Shown in pieces: positions 25,200 through 33,785 of a DNA stretch of 64,000 nucleotides; the stretch's first letter is position 1, and each line of letters starts with the position of its first letter. Made by a program: the position numbers and the translations under genes. The DNA lies in assembly GCA_001298575.1 (NCBI GenBank), contig LJCV01000275.1, forward strand, positions 62,001-126,000. The letters are read 5' to 3'. The stretch comes from Actinobacteria bacterium OK074 (GTDB lineage Bacteria; Actinomycetota; Actinomycetes; Streptomycetales; Streptomycetaceae). The notes under the pieces were generated by a model that worked only from the letters and a program-made list of their open reading frames with translations, was not told the origin of the DNA and made no database searches.

Positions 25200-26015
25200 A
25201 TGACTTCGCCCCCGACGGTCGCCGAGCGTCTGCTGGCTCTCGGCGCAGGATTCACCCGCCACCACGACGCCCTCCACAACCACACCCTGCTGATCGGCCC
25301 CGATCCGGTGGGCGCCCTGGCCCAGATCGTCACCTCCTCGCAGACCCTGGTCGAAGACGCACTGGATGTGTCCGCCGCCGTACGCACCATGCCCCGGCTG
25401 ACGCACACAGCGGACATCCGCGCAGTAATGGAGCGGACCACCCAGCTCGCTTCCCTGGCCATGCTCGCCGCCAACCACCTGCTCGACGCCGGGGACATCC
25501 TCCGGTACATCTACCCGCGTCCTGCGAGCGAGCCGCGCCCGGCTGTGACCCGCGGGGATGCACTGGTGGAAGCCGGACGGTGTGCGACGCTCGCCAGACG
25601 CCTCACGTCGCTCGGCAGCGAAGACTGCCTGGCCGCCGCCGGTCTCCTCGCCCGCGAGCTGCACCGGCAACGCCTCGGCCCCGGCCATCCGCCGCCTGCG
25701 CTCACTCCCGCCCAGCGCACGGCGCTGGAGGCTGTCGCCGCCGGCCACGTCACCCTCGGCGAACAGTCCGGCACGCCGTACGTCAGCCGCGGCCCGGCCC
25801 GGATCACCATCACCACCATCCGGGCGCTGGAGGCCCGGTCGCTGGTCGCGCGCGAGCCGGGCCCGCTCATGACGCACGACGAGCGCCTCCACCTCACTCC
25901 CGACGGATGCCGCGCACTGGCCGCCCTCCTGGACCGGTCCGGCTCCGCCCCACCCACTGCCATGCGTCCGTCGGCCCGGCCGGCCGCATCGACCGCCCGC
26001 GGCACGGCCCGCTGA
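25200..26015 (+). CDS. Helical protein with C-terminal winged-helix segment
   Basis: 271 aa from ATG 25200 (GGAAGACG upstream). The N-terminal 130 residues are helical with a hydrophobic stretch (MERTTQLASLAMLAANHLL). Residues 165-250 form a winged-helix unit: LTPAQRTALEAVAAGHVTL, then ITTIRALEARSLVARE and HLTPDGCRALAALLD. It shares this architecture with 23219-23908, so both probably derive from one ancestor and may bind element DNA. Confidence 0.7.
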   Translation: MTSPPTVAERLLALGAGFTRHHDALHNHTLLIGPDPVGALAQIVTSSQTLVEDALDVSAAVRTMPRLTHTADIRAVMERTTQLASLAMLAANHLLDAGDILRYIYPRPASEPRPAVTRGDALVEAGRCATLARRLTSLGSEDCLAAAGLLARELHRQRLGPGHPPPALTPAQRTALEAVAAGHVTLGEQSGTPYVSRGPARITITTIRALEARSLVAREPGPLMTHDERLHLTPDGCRALAALLDRSGSAPPTAMRPSARPAASTARGTAR

Positions 26016-26197
26016 TGCCCGCGCCGCCCGCCGGCCGGTCCACTGCCCTGCGCTCGCCATCTTTGGGCCGCGCACCCGGCCGCTACCTCCTGGAGCGCAA
26101 CGCCACGGACGCCTCCGGCCGAACTCCCCACCCCCGTACCGATCTTCAACTGGAGGTTCGTGCGTCGCCCCGCCCTTCCGGATCAGGGAGCCGACCG

Positions 26198-26668
26198 GTG
26201 ACCGACACCCTCGTGTCCCAGTTCACCCAGCTCATCGAGCGCAGTCTCGGGCACCCGGTCGCCGACCTGCGCCAGATCCCCGCCGCTTCCCCCCGCGACC
26301 GTGACGACGCCCTGCGGGATCTGATCCTGCACTGGTACGACCAGGTCGCATCCACCAGCACGGTCGTGGAGCACTACCGGGCCATCCACCAACAGCACAT
26401 CGACACCGACAATGCCGCCGCCCTGCGCACCACGGCCGACGCGCTCGCCGGGGCCATCCGTTCACGCGACGCCCGCGCCCAGACCCTCTCCCACCTCCTC
26501 ACACGGCACTTCCCCGACAGCACGGCGCCGGTCACCAGTTCCCCGGCAGCGCGACGCGCCGCCGCAGCCGCCTCCCGCAGCGTCTTCCCCGTGCTCCAGC
26601 CCATGCCGGGGCGTACCGCCACGGACCCCCCGCGCGCGGCCATCTCCCCTTCCGCCCACCGCCGTTAG
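26198..26668 (+). CDS. Helical hypothetical protein
   Basis: 156 aa from GTG 26198 (GGGAG upstream). It is almost entirely helical: LVSQFTQLIERSLGHPVADL, then ALRDLILHWYDQVASTSTVV and LRTTADALAGAIRSRDARA, with an Arg/Ala/Pro end. It may be a coiled-coil partner protein. The frame is open upstream but lacks protein-like composition, so the GTG is preferred. 11 nt separate it from the next gene. Confidence 0.65.
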   Translation: MTDTLVSQFTQLIERSLGHPVADLRQIPAASPRDRDDALRDLILHWYDQVASTSTVVEHYRAIHQQHIDTDNAAALRTTADALAGAIRSRDARAQTLSHLLTRHFPDSTAPVTSSPAARRAAAAASRSVFPVLQPMPGRTATDPPRAAISPSAHRR

Positions 26669-26679
26669 GAATCCCCTCC

Positions 26680-27534
26680 ATGGCTGTTGCCGCCCCCACA
26701 CCCGCTGCCCCGGGCCCTTCGATCGAGTCCGTCCGCGCCACGGTGGACGTGCTGGCGCCCCGCTGGAACGTATGGGTGCTGCAAGCCCTGCAGCACTCCG
26801 GTGCGCCGGTCCGCTTCGGCGCACTCCAGCAGACGCTGCCGGTCATCCCGACCTCCTCACTCTCCCGTCGCCTGCAGCACCTCACCAAGAACGCGCTCGT
26901 CACCGTGGAAGCGAAGGGATCCCGTCGCGCCATCTACGCGCTCGCCGACCGGGCCGCCCGGCTCACCCCCGTCTACGAGGCGCTCGCCCACTGGTCGCGT
27001 ACCCATCTGGAAGACATCGGGCCCACCGCGTATGCGCAGCAGTCCGAGGACGCACTCGCCCTGGTGTCCGGCAAGCACGCTGTCGAAGTGCTGTGGGCCC
27101 TGCGGGAGCACGGCGAGATGCGCTCCGGTGAACTCTGGAAGCGCATATGCCCCCAAATGAGCGACATGGCCATGTCCGTGCGACTGCGTCAGCTCCGGGA
27201 GGACGGGCTGATCATGCGGACGGCTGACAGCATGCTCGCGCCGTACCGGCTGACCGAGGCGGGACACGCGTTCGACCCGGTCTACAAGGCCATGTCCGCC
27301 TGGACCGCCGTGTCGGCGCCCACCACCACCCCCCCCCCCCCCCCGGCCACCGGCGTGCGCCGCAGGTCCGGCTCGGTGGCGGCAGCCGCGGTCGCGACCG
27401 GCCCGCGCGTCAGCGGACCGGTCACGGCCCAGCGGCCGGAACCGACGTGGCGGCGCGCCGAGTTGTTCTCGCACACCACACCCTCTCCCGCCGCAGGCGC
27501 AGCAGGGCCCGTACACGGCGGGCGGGGGCGATGA
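26680..27534 (+). CDS. Regulator with two HxlR-type winged helices
   Basis: 284 aa from ATG 26680. Residues 18-105 form one HxlR/MarR-type winged helix (VDVLAPRWNVWVLQALQH, SLSRRLQHLTKNALVTVE). Residues 120-205 form a second (VSGKHAVEVLWALREHGEM, MSVRLRQLREDGLIMRT, PYRLTEAGHAFDPV). Single-domain HxlR proteins dimerise; this fused form may act as a pseudo-dimer. The last 75 residues are a linker starting in a run of prolines encoded by 16 consecutive C. The stop overlaps the next gene's ATG. Confidence 0.8.
   Translation: MAVAAPTPAAPGPSIESVRATVDVLAPRWNVWVLQALQHSGAPVRFGALQQTLPVIPTSSLSRRLQHLTKNALVTVEAKGSRRAIYALADRAARLTPVYEALAHWSRTHLEDIGPTAYAQQSEDALALVSGKHAVEVLWALREHGEMRSGELWKRICPQMSDMAMSVRLRQLREDGLIMRTADSMLAPYRLTEAGHAFDPVYKAMSAWTAVSAPTTTPPPPPATGVRRRSGSVAAAAVATGPRVSGPVTAQRPEPTWRRAELFSHTTPSPAAGAAGPVHGGRGR
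27329..27344 (+). repeat. Homopolymer of 16 C inside the HxlR-type gene
   Basis: Sixteen consecutive C encode part of a Thr/Pro stretch just after the second winged helix. A change of one base would alter the C-terminal 65 residues and the overlap with the following gene. It is a candidate slippage (phase-variation) tract, or a spot where the read length was misjudged. Confidence 0.85.
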
Positions 27535-28043
27535 GGACCGATCGAGACGCCGTCGAACTGGGCACCACGAAGGTCCGCGAGGCCCTGGGCATGACACCGG
27601 CTAAGCTGGTGGCGGCGCACGCGGCCGGGTCCGCGCCCGCATTGCTCGGCGTTCTGATCCAGCGCGCGGCCGACAACCTCGATCTCATTCAGGACAGCCT
27701 GGTCCGCAAGGCCGGTAACGCCGCCGATGACCTGCGGCGCATCGCCGAGGGACGTGACGCGGAGAAGTCCGCCATGAACAACGGCTACCTCCAGTCAGCC
27801 GGTCCGCAGATCGAGATCCTCACCGCGCGCCGCAGCGACGGACTGGCCCATCTACGGGGACTGACCGACGTCTACCGGCAGATCACCCAGCCCCCCGATG
27901 AGACACCAGCCCCGGCACCCGCACCACGACAGGCTGTCTCGCGCACACGCCGCAGCACACCGGCCCCGCCACGCGCCGAGCCGTCACCGCCCTCTCCGCA
28001 GCCGACGGTGCCGTCCGGCCGCGGCACGGCCAAGCGCCGCTGA
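27531..28043 (+). CDS. Helical hypothetical protein
   Basis: 170 aa from ATG 27531, which overlaps the TGA of the HxlR-type gene. Residues 5-115 are helical (TTKVREALGMTPAKLVAAHA, ADNLDLIQDSLVRKAGNA, GLAHLRGLTDVYRQI), followed by a Pro/Arg/Ser tail. Expression would depend on translation through the 16-C tract upstream. Function unknown. Confidence 0.65.
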   Translation: MRTDRDAVELGTTKVREALGMTPAKLVAAHAAGSAPALLGVLIQRAADNLDLIQDSLVRKAGNAADDLRRIAEGRDAEKSAMNNGYLQSAGPQIEILTARRSDGLAHLRGLTDVYRQITQPPDETPAPAPAPRQAVSRTRRSTPAPPRAEPSPPSPQPTVPSGRGTAKRR

Positions 28044-28085
28044 CGCTCCCGCCCTCCCCGCCGTCCGACCTGCCCGAAAGTTCAG

Positions 28086-29510
28086 ATGCTGTTGTCCGTC
28101 TTCGTCGGCCGCGGCCGTCACCGCGCCCCGCGACGGCCCGCGACGGGGATCGTGCGCGATGTCTATCTGCCGCGCACCGCCGACGCGCTGGCCGTCTCCA
28201 TGGCCACCTACGCGATTCCGCTGCTGGTGCTGGACACCACCCACTCGCCCGCGCTGACCGGGCTCGCCTTCGCGCTGGAGTGGGTGCCGCGGCTGTCCGC
28301 GTTCGGCCTCGCGGGCACCCTCGTCGACCGCTTCGGGCCCGCTGTCGTCTTCCGCGCCGCCGCGACCGTACGCAGTGCCGTCGTGGTCCTGGCCGCGGTA
28401 GCGCTGGCGGTGGCCCCGGCGGGGCAGTGGAGCACGGTGATCGTGATGCTGTGCGCCGCGGTGACCGGCATGGTCACGGAGTTCAGCTATGTGGCCGGGG
28501 AGACGAGCGGCGCCCACGCCAGCCGTCTCGCCGGTGCCCAGGCCCACCGCGTCCAGTCCGTCCTGCTCGGTATCGACCAGGGCGGAACTCTCCTCGGGCC
28601 CGCGGCCGGCGGGGTTCTCCTGCTCGCCGGGGCGAGCCGGCTGCTGCTGGCCATCGGCGCCCTGTCCCTGACCGCGGCACTGCTCATGCCCCACCGCCGC
28701 GCCCAGGCCACGGCGAACACCGAACTCGCGCGGTCCGCGGCGCCCGCGGGGGCAGCCGGGCTGCGCACCGGCTGGAACACGCTGCGCACGCTGCCGGCTC
28801 TGGGGGTGCTGGTGGCCGGGCTGACGGTCTCCAACCTCGTTGTTGGTCTGCTACAGGCCACGACCCCGGTCACCGTGGTGACCGTCTTCGGACGGTCCGG
28901 AGCCGACACCGGCCTGCTGTGGAGCGCGGCAGCCGCCGCCTCCCTGGCCGCGATCACCCTCTGCCGCACGGCAATCGACCGCTGGGGGCTGTGGACGGTC
29001 GGCGCCGTCTGCTCGGCGGTCGCCTCGCTGTCCTGCCTCGCCATCGCCCACGCCACCAGCTACCCCCTCTACGTGCTGCTCATCGGCATGGTGATGGCCG
29101 GCGAGGGCGGGATGACGGTCGTCCTGCGGACCGTGCGCACCCGGCTCATCCCGGCCCCGGCGTTCGCCAGCACCCTCGCCGCCACGATCCTCATCCTGCT
29201 GCTGCCCTTCCCCTGTGCGGGCCTGCTCGTCGCCCTCACCCCGCCCACGGCCCTGCCACACCTGATCACCGGCGGCGCCCTGCTCCAGGCCCTGGCCATG
29301 AGCATCGCCTTCGCCCGCCTGCGCCACCACCCCGTACTGCGCGCCCCCACCGCCCTCACCCAACCCCCAGCGCCCGCTCCCGCCCCGGCTCCTGTCTCCT
29401 CCCTCGGAGTTCCTCCATGCCCGCCCCCTCCCCCGGACTCCCCCCCACCCTCCCCGAGCGCGTTTCCCCGGCTGCTCCTGTCGTTCTGGTTGTCGCTCCC
29501 GGCGACATGA
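28086..29510 (+). CDS. MFS transporter
   Basis: 474 aa from ATG 28086 with about eleven hydrophobic segments. The first cytoplasmic loop has the MFS-like GTLVDRFGPAVVFR after TM2. Later helices include VLVAGLTVSNLVVGLLQ, YPLYVLLIGMVMAGEGGM and LAATILILLLPFPCAGLLV. The last 45 residues are Pro-rich and overlap the ATP-grasp start by 94 nt in a different frame, so the true C-terminus may be shorter if an indel is present. Pairing with an ATP-grasp ligase suggests export of, or resistance to, a small amide or peptide made by that enzyme. Confidence 0.85.
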   Translation: MLLSVFVGRGRHRAPRRPATGIVRDVYLPRTADALAVSMATYAIPLLVLDTTHSPALTGLAFALEWVPRLSAFGLAGTLVDRFGPAVVFRAAATVRSAVVVLAAVALAVAPAGQWSTVIVMLCAAVTGMVTEFSYVAGETSGAHASRLAGAQAHRVQSVLLGIDQGGTLLGPAAGGVLLLAGASRLLLAIGALSLTAALLMPHRRAQATANTELARSAAPAGAAGLRTGWNTLRTLPALGVLVAGLTVSNLVVGLLQATTPVTVVTVFGRSGADTGLLWSAAAAASLAAITLCRTAIDRWGLWTVGAVCSAVASLSCLAIAHATSYPLYVLLIGMVMAGEGGMTVVLRTVRTRLIPAPAFASTLAATILILLLPFPCAGLLVALTPPTALPHLITGGALLQALAMSIAFARLRHHPVLRAPTALTQPPAPAPAPAPVSSLGVPPCPPPPPDSPPPSPSAFPRLLLSFWLSLPAT

Positions 29511-30700
29511 CGTTCCGGGGCTACTGCCTGGAACAGGTCGCCGCGGCGTACGACGTCGTCCTGATCAGCCCCAGCGCGCCGTCCTGGGAGCGGATGTTCA
29601 TCGTCGACCACGAGAGCGCCGATCCTGCCGATCCGCAGCAGCTCATCGCGGCGGGCCGGGCCCTGGCCCGCCGACATCCGATCGCCGGCGTCCTGACCTG
29701 GACCGAGTGGCACCTGGTGCCCACCGCACTCCTCACCGAGGCGCTCGGGCACTCCACCGTCACCGCGCAGACCATGCGCGCCTGCCGGGACAAGGCCGCC
29801 GCCCGCCGCCGCTTCGCCCAGGCCGGCGTCCCCTCCGCCCGCTCCATCGCGGTCGCCTCCCCGGACGAGGCCGCCGACGCGGCCGACACCATCGGCTACC
29901 CGGTCGTCCTCAAACCCTCCCAGCAGGCCGCCAGCCTCGGCGTCATCCGCGTCGACGCCCGTGATCAACTCGACCGGGCCTGGCCGTACACCGCCCACGC
30001 CGCCAACTCCGACGCGAGCCCCGGCCGCCCCGGCATCCTCGTCGAGGAGTATCTCGACGGCCCCGAGATCTCAGTGGAGTGCGTCACCCACCAGGGCGTC
30101 ACCACCGCGGTCGCCGTCACCCGCAAGTCCCTCGGCCCGTACTTCCAAGAGACCGCCCACTCCGTCGACGCCTCCGACCCCCTCCTGCCCCAGGCCGCCC
30201 CCGTCGCCGTCCAAGCCGTCCAGGCCCTCGGGATCACCTCCGGCGTCCAGCACGTCGAACTGCGCCTCACCGACCGCGGCCCGCGCATCATCGAGGTCAA
30301 CGCACGCATCGGCGGCGACCTCATCGGACGCCTCGTCCATCTCGCCACCGGCATCGACCTGCCCCGCGCCGCCGCCGACACCGCCTGCGGACGCACACCC
30401 GACCTGCGGCAGACCCGCCACCGGGCCGCAGCGATCAAACTCCTGTACCCGCCCGCCTCCGGACGCCTCACCGCCCGCCACCTCACCCCCGCCTTCGCCG
30501 CCCACACACCCTGGCTGCACCAGATCCACTGGCTCCACGACCTGGGTGAACAGATCACGCTCCCGCCACAGGGCGACATGTTCACCGCCCGCGCCGGGTT
30601 CTTCATCGTGACCGCGCGCGACACCGCCCAGGCCGCACACCGCGTGCAGTTGGTCACCGACGAAATCCACCTCGCCATCAGCCCCACCGGCCGAACCTGA
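29417..30700 (+). CDS. ATP-grasp carboxylate-amine ligase
   Basis: 427 aa from ATG 29417 (CGGAG upstream). Typical ATP-grasp landmarks in order: VVAPGDMTFRGYCLEQ (pre-grasp), KAAARRRFAQAGVP, YPVVLKPSQQAASLGV (ATP-binding lysine), ILVEEYLDGPEISVECV, and the Mg-binding strand RIIEVNARIGGDLIGRL. The enzyme would form a C-N bond through an acyl phosphate, as in dipeptide or amino-acid ligases. No other biosynthetic gene is nearby. Its overlap with the MFS gene indicates joint expression. Confidence 0.88.
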   Translation: MPAPSPGLPPTLPERVSPAAPVVLVVAPGDMTFRGYCLEQVAAAYDVVLISPSAPSWERMFIVDHESADPADPQQLIAAGRALARRHPIAGVLTWTEWHLVPTALLTEALGHSTVTAQTMRACRDKAAARRRFAQAGVPSARSIAVASPDEAADAADTIGYPVVLKPSQQAASLGVIRVDARDQLDRAWPYTAHAANSDASPGRPGILVEEYLDGPEISVECVTHQGVTTAVAVTRKSLGPYFQETAHSVDASDPLLPQAAPVAVQAVQALGITSGVQHVELRLTDRGPRIIEVNARIGGDLIGRLVHLATGIDLPRAAADTACGRTPDLRQTRHRAAAIKLLYPPASGRLTARHLTPAFAAHTPWLHQIHWLHDLGEQITLPPQGDMFTARAGFFIVTARDTAQAAHRVQLVTDEIHLAISPTGRT

Positions 30701-30716
30701 CACCACGGAGAACCAG

Positions 30717-31517
30717 TTGGCCCCCGACCACAAGCTCAACCCCAACACCCTCGTCCGCGTAACCCCCCGCTACCTCGCCGGCCCCAGGGACCCGGGGGAA
30801 GCAACCTCCGTCGCCTGGCCCTTCCGCCCGGAAGACGGGTGGACCACGTACACCCCCTTCGAAGGCCCCATCCTCAGCAACAGCCCGGACCAGAGGATCC
30901 AAGCCGCATTCCTCCCCGACACAACCAACCAGGGAGGAGGAAGCTGGACCGTCGCCGGATACGACAACCCCGCCGGCTCCCCGCAGTGGCGAGCCGTGTT
31001 CGACTACGGCGTCCCCGAAGAAATCCTCGGCGCCTTCCACCACGCCGTGCACGTCGGCCACAACGGCGACCGGCAACTCCTCTCCGCCTCCGCACCGACG
31101 TCCGTCGGCTACCAGCCACTGCTCGACGCCGGCTGGCGCCACGAGACGCTGCCCGGCGGCCAGCAGACCGTCACCGCCCCCGACAGCAACGCACGCCTGA
31201 CCTACGACGACGACAGTTACCGCCGCCGCGACAACTACGTCTCCTGGCGCCTGAATGCCGGAGAAGCCAAGGGCGCGTGGAACGCCCTCTTCACCGTGCG
31301 CACGCCTGTACCTCTCATCGCCGCCTTCACCACCGCCATGGTCACCGGCGAACCCCTCACCCGCACCATCCGCCAACTGCCGCCGGCCAACTTCTTCTAC
31401 TTGACCATCACACCGGCCCCCGCCGCCCCAGCCCCGGCCCACGGCGACCAGGACCGTGCGCCCCTCCCCGCGCCAGTCCCGCCCACGCTCCCCTCAATCA
31501 CCCGCCGGCGGCCGTGA
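30717..31517 (+). CDS. DUF317 (SPDY) domain protein
   Basis: 266 aa from TTG 30717 (GGAGA upstream), 16 nt after the ATP-grasp stop. The motif VRVTPRYLAG is canonical. Two tandem half-domains start at VAWPFRPEDGWTTY and at LLDAGWRHETLPGGQQTV, each ending in a helix before a strand. The tail is Pro-rich. It is the only intact DUF317 gene in the plus-strand accessory run; its stop overlaps GTGA of a decayed frame. Confidence 0.85.
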   Translation: MAPDHKLNPNTLVRVTPRYLAGPRDPGEATSVAWPFRPEDGWTTYTPFEGPILSNSPDQRIQAAFLPDTTNQGGGSWTVAGYDNPAGSPQWRAVFDYGVPEEILGAFHHAVHVGHNGDRQLLSASAPTSVGYQPLLDAGWRHETLPGGQQTVTAPDSNARLTYDDDSYRRRDNYVSWRLNAGEAKGAWNALFTVRTPVPLIAAFTTAMVTGEPLTRTIRQLPPANFFYLTITPAPAAPAPAHGDQDRAPLPAPVPPTLPSITRRRP

Positions 31518-31734
31518 GCACAGCCGCCGCCTGGCACCAGCCGCCCTCCGCACCCTGAACTCCCTTACCTGCAACGGCTGTTGAGCTCCCGCCGCCCCAC
31601 CTGGAACCGCCCTCGCCCGGCCCCCACCTACAGGTCGAATACCTGCCCGGAAACGACGACACGCTGTCGCGCGTCACCGCGCACGAGGACCTCGCCGCCT
31701 CCGGTCGGCGCATACCCCTGGAACAGCCCTGTGA
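31514..31734 (+). pseudogene. Degenerate small gene
   Basis: GTG 31514 overlaps the DUF317 stop and starts a 14-codon reading ending at TGA. The same frame then continues in protein-like form (LQVEYLPGNDDTLSRVTAHE, then DLAASGRRIPLEQP) up to the start of the next gene. An internal stop plus a missing end therefore suggests a gene disabled by a nonsense change and a frame slip. Function unknown. Confidence 0.35.
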
Positions 31735-31824
31735 CCGTCCCCGCCCCACCCCGCAGCGATATCTACGACCTCCCGCCCTGGTCGGACACGGAACTCGCCG
31801 ACCGGATCCACAAAGCCGCTCTAG

Positions 31825-33503
31825 CCTCGCCGTTTCGGTTGGGTACGGCGGCTGGTGAGGCGGAAACGCGAAAGTGCCCTTCCTGACCTGGGACGATGAA
31901 CCTTGCTGAGGGGTTCTGTCGGTCCAGGCGGAGGGCACTTTCTACGTGCAGGGTATCGGGTTGCGTCCCAAGGTCCGTGTCAGTGCCGATGGTTCGGGGG
32001 TGGTAGGGCATGCCGGGACACGGTTGCTGGCTGATCTCGCTGATGCCATCGGGCTGACCGCTGCGTACTCCGCCGCGCTCAGGCCGCTGCGGCCGCGCGG
32101 TACCGGACATGATCCGGGCCGGATCGCCACCGACCTGGCGGTGATGCTCGCCGACGGCGGCGAGGCCATTGCGGATCTGGCCGTACTGCGGGACCAGGCA
32201 GGGGTGTTCGGTTCGGTCGCCTCGACACCGACAGCCTGGCGGCTGCTCGCCGACGTTGATGAGAGGGCACTGGCGTCGCTGCGCTCGGCCCGTGCCCAGT
32301 CCCGCGAAGTCGCCTGGCTGCAGGCCGCCGAGCAGGGTGTGGGCATACCCGCAGCCCGCACTGCAGGACGCATGCTGCCCGGGCTGGTCCTGGACCTCGA
32401 CGCCACGCTGGTCACCTGCCACTCCGAGAAACAGCAGGCCGCACCCACCTACAAGGGCGGCTTCGGTTTCCACCCGCTGCTGTGCTTCCTGGCCAACACC
32501 GGCGAGGCACTGTCCGGCCGGCTGCGGCCCGGGAACGCCGGCGCCAACACCGCAAGCGACCACATCATGGTGCTCGACCAGGCGCTCGCGCAGATCCCCG
32601 ACGCACACCGGCACGGCACCGACATCCTCATCCGTACTGACAGTGCCGGATCCGCGAAAGCCTTCCTCGCCCACATCCGCGCCCTGCGGAAACGAGGCGT
32701 CCGTACCTTCTTCTCGGTCGGATACGCCATCACAGAACCGGTCCGACGCGCTGTCCGGACCATGCCCGAGCGCCTCTGGCATCCCGCCCTGGACCAGGAC
32801 GGGACGCTGCGTGACGGCGCCGAGGTCGCCGAGCTGACCGGCATGGTCGATCTGGACGGCTATCCGGCCGGCACCCGCATCATCGTGCGCCGCGAACGCC
32901 CGCACCCCGGAGCCCAATTGACACTGTTCGACCAGGACGAGGGCCTGCGGCACCAGGTGTTCCTCACCGACACCCCGTACTCCGGCGGCGGCTCCGCGCA
33001 GTTCCTGGAGGTCCGACACCGCGGGCATGCATGCGTCGAGGACCACATCCGGTGCGGCAAGACCACCGGCTTCGGCCGCTTCCCCTCCCGCGACTTCGGC
33101 GTCAACGCCGTCTGGCTCGAACTCAGCCTCACGGCGATCGACCTGCTGGCCTGGATGCGCGTCCTGCTGCTGGACGGCGAGCTCGCGGCTGCCGAGCCGG
33201 AGAAGCTCCGCTACCGGCTGCTGCACGTCGCCGCCCGCCTCACCCGCGGCGGCCGACGCCTGCGCTTACGGATCTCGGCGACCTGGCCCTGGAGACACGA
33301 ACTGGCCACAGCCTTCCACCGCCTCGCCGCACTGCCCCGCCCGGCTGGCTGACCGGCCAACCCCCTGCCCGCCACGAACCGAAGGACCCTGGAGAACCCG
33401 ACCACCGCGCCGGGACTCCGCCATGCCCCAACATCGAAATCGCCTCGGCCACTCAACAGTTGACCCTCAGCGACGCCTCATCGCATCAACCGAAACGGCG
33501 AGG
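31825..33503 (+). mobile_element. IS1380-family insertion sequence
   Basis: About 1.68 kb. The ends are perfect inverted repeats beginning CCTCGCCGTTTCGGTTG on the left (31825-31841) and ending with its complement on the right (33487-33503). CTAG flanks both sides (31821-31824, 33504-33507) as a 4-bp target duplication, in line with IS1380 behaviour. One transposase gene fills the interior. Intact ends and a clean duplication argue for a recent, possibly still active, copy. Confidence 0.93.
31946..33352 (+). CDS. IS1380-family transposase
   Basis: 468 aa from GTG 31946, close to the usual length. Family marks are LVLDLDATLVTCHSEK (first catalytic Asp region), APTYKGGFGFHPLLCFL, DILIRTDSAGSAKAFL (second Asp) and GVNAVWLELSLTAIDLLAW near the end. 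It catalyses cut-and-paste movement of the surrounding element. The reading frame is uninterrupted. Confidence 0.93.
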   Translation: MQGIGLRPKVRVSADGSGVVGHAGTRLLADLADAIGLTAAYSAALRPLRPRGTGHDPGRIATDLAVMLADGGEAIADLAVLRDQAGVFGSVASTPTAWRLLADVDERALASLRSARAQSREVAWLQAAEQGVGIPAARTAGRMLPGLVLDLDATLVTCHSEKQQAAPTYKGGFGFHPLLCFLANTGEALSGRLRPGNAGANTASDHIMVLDQALAQIPDAHRHGTDILIRTDSAGSAKAFLAHIRALRKRGVRTFFSVGYAITEPVRRAVRTMPERLWHPALDQDGTLRDGAEVAELTGMVDLDGYPAGTRIIVRRERPHPGAQLTLFDQDEGLRHQVFLTDTPYSGGGSAQFLEVRHRGHACVEDHIRCGKTTGFGRFPSRDFGVNAVWLELSLTAIDLLAWMRVLLLDGELAAAEPEKLRYRLLHVAARLTRGGRRLRLRISATWPWRHELATAFHRLAALPRPAG

Positions 33504-33785
33504 CTAGTTCGCGCTCTTGCGGCCTTCATGAGGAGCAACCCCGATAGCGGGGCCCTGGCAGGTACAGAATTCCACCTCTTCACCACCAGGGCCCCCCGTC
33601 CACCCACCCACTAGGGACACAGTCCCAGAAGGGGGCTTCAGTATGCCCTCACGTAAAACGAGAGCTAACCACCACACTAGTAGGAACCCACTTCGGAACC
33701 AAGGCGACTCACGCTTTCGAGTGCGCCTTTCACGGCTTCTGTCGGCCGACTCGCCGGTTGTCTGCGGCGCGCACGGCTCGGAAAG

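Larger units (their letters stand above)
31731..33614 (+). pseudogene. Small gene split by the IS1380 insertion
   Basis: The 5' part starts at GTG 31731 and reads MTVPAPPRSDIYDLPPWSD, then TELADRIHKAAL, up to CTAG at 31821-31824. The 3' part resumes after the element and reads VRALAAFMRSNPDSGALAG, then TEFHLFTTRAPRPPTH, ending at TAG 33612-33614. Removing the element and one CTAG copy gives a continuous 66-residue frame. The gene was therefore intact until a recent insertion. The product is a small helical protein of unknown role. Confidence 0.8.
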
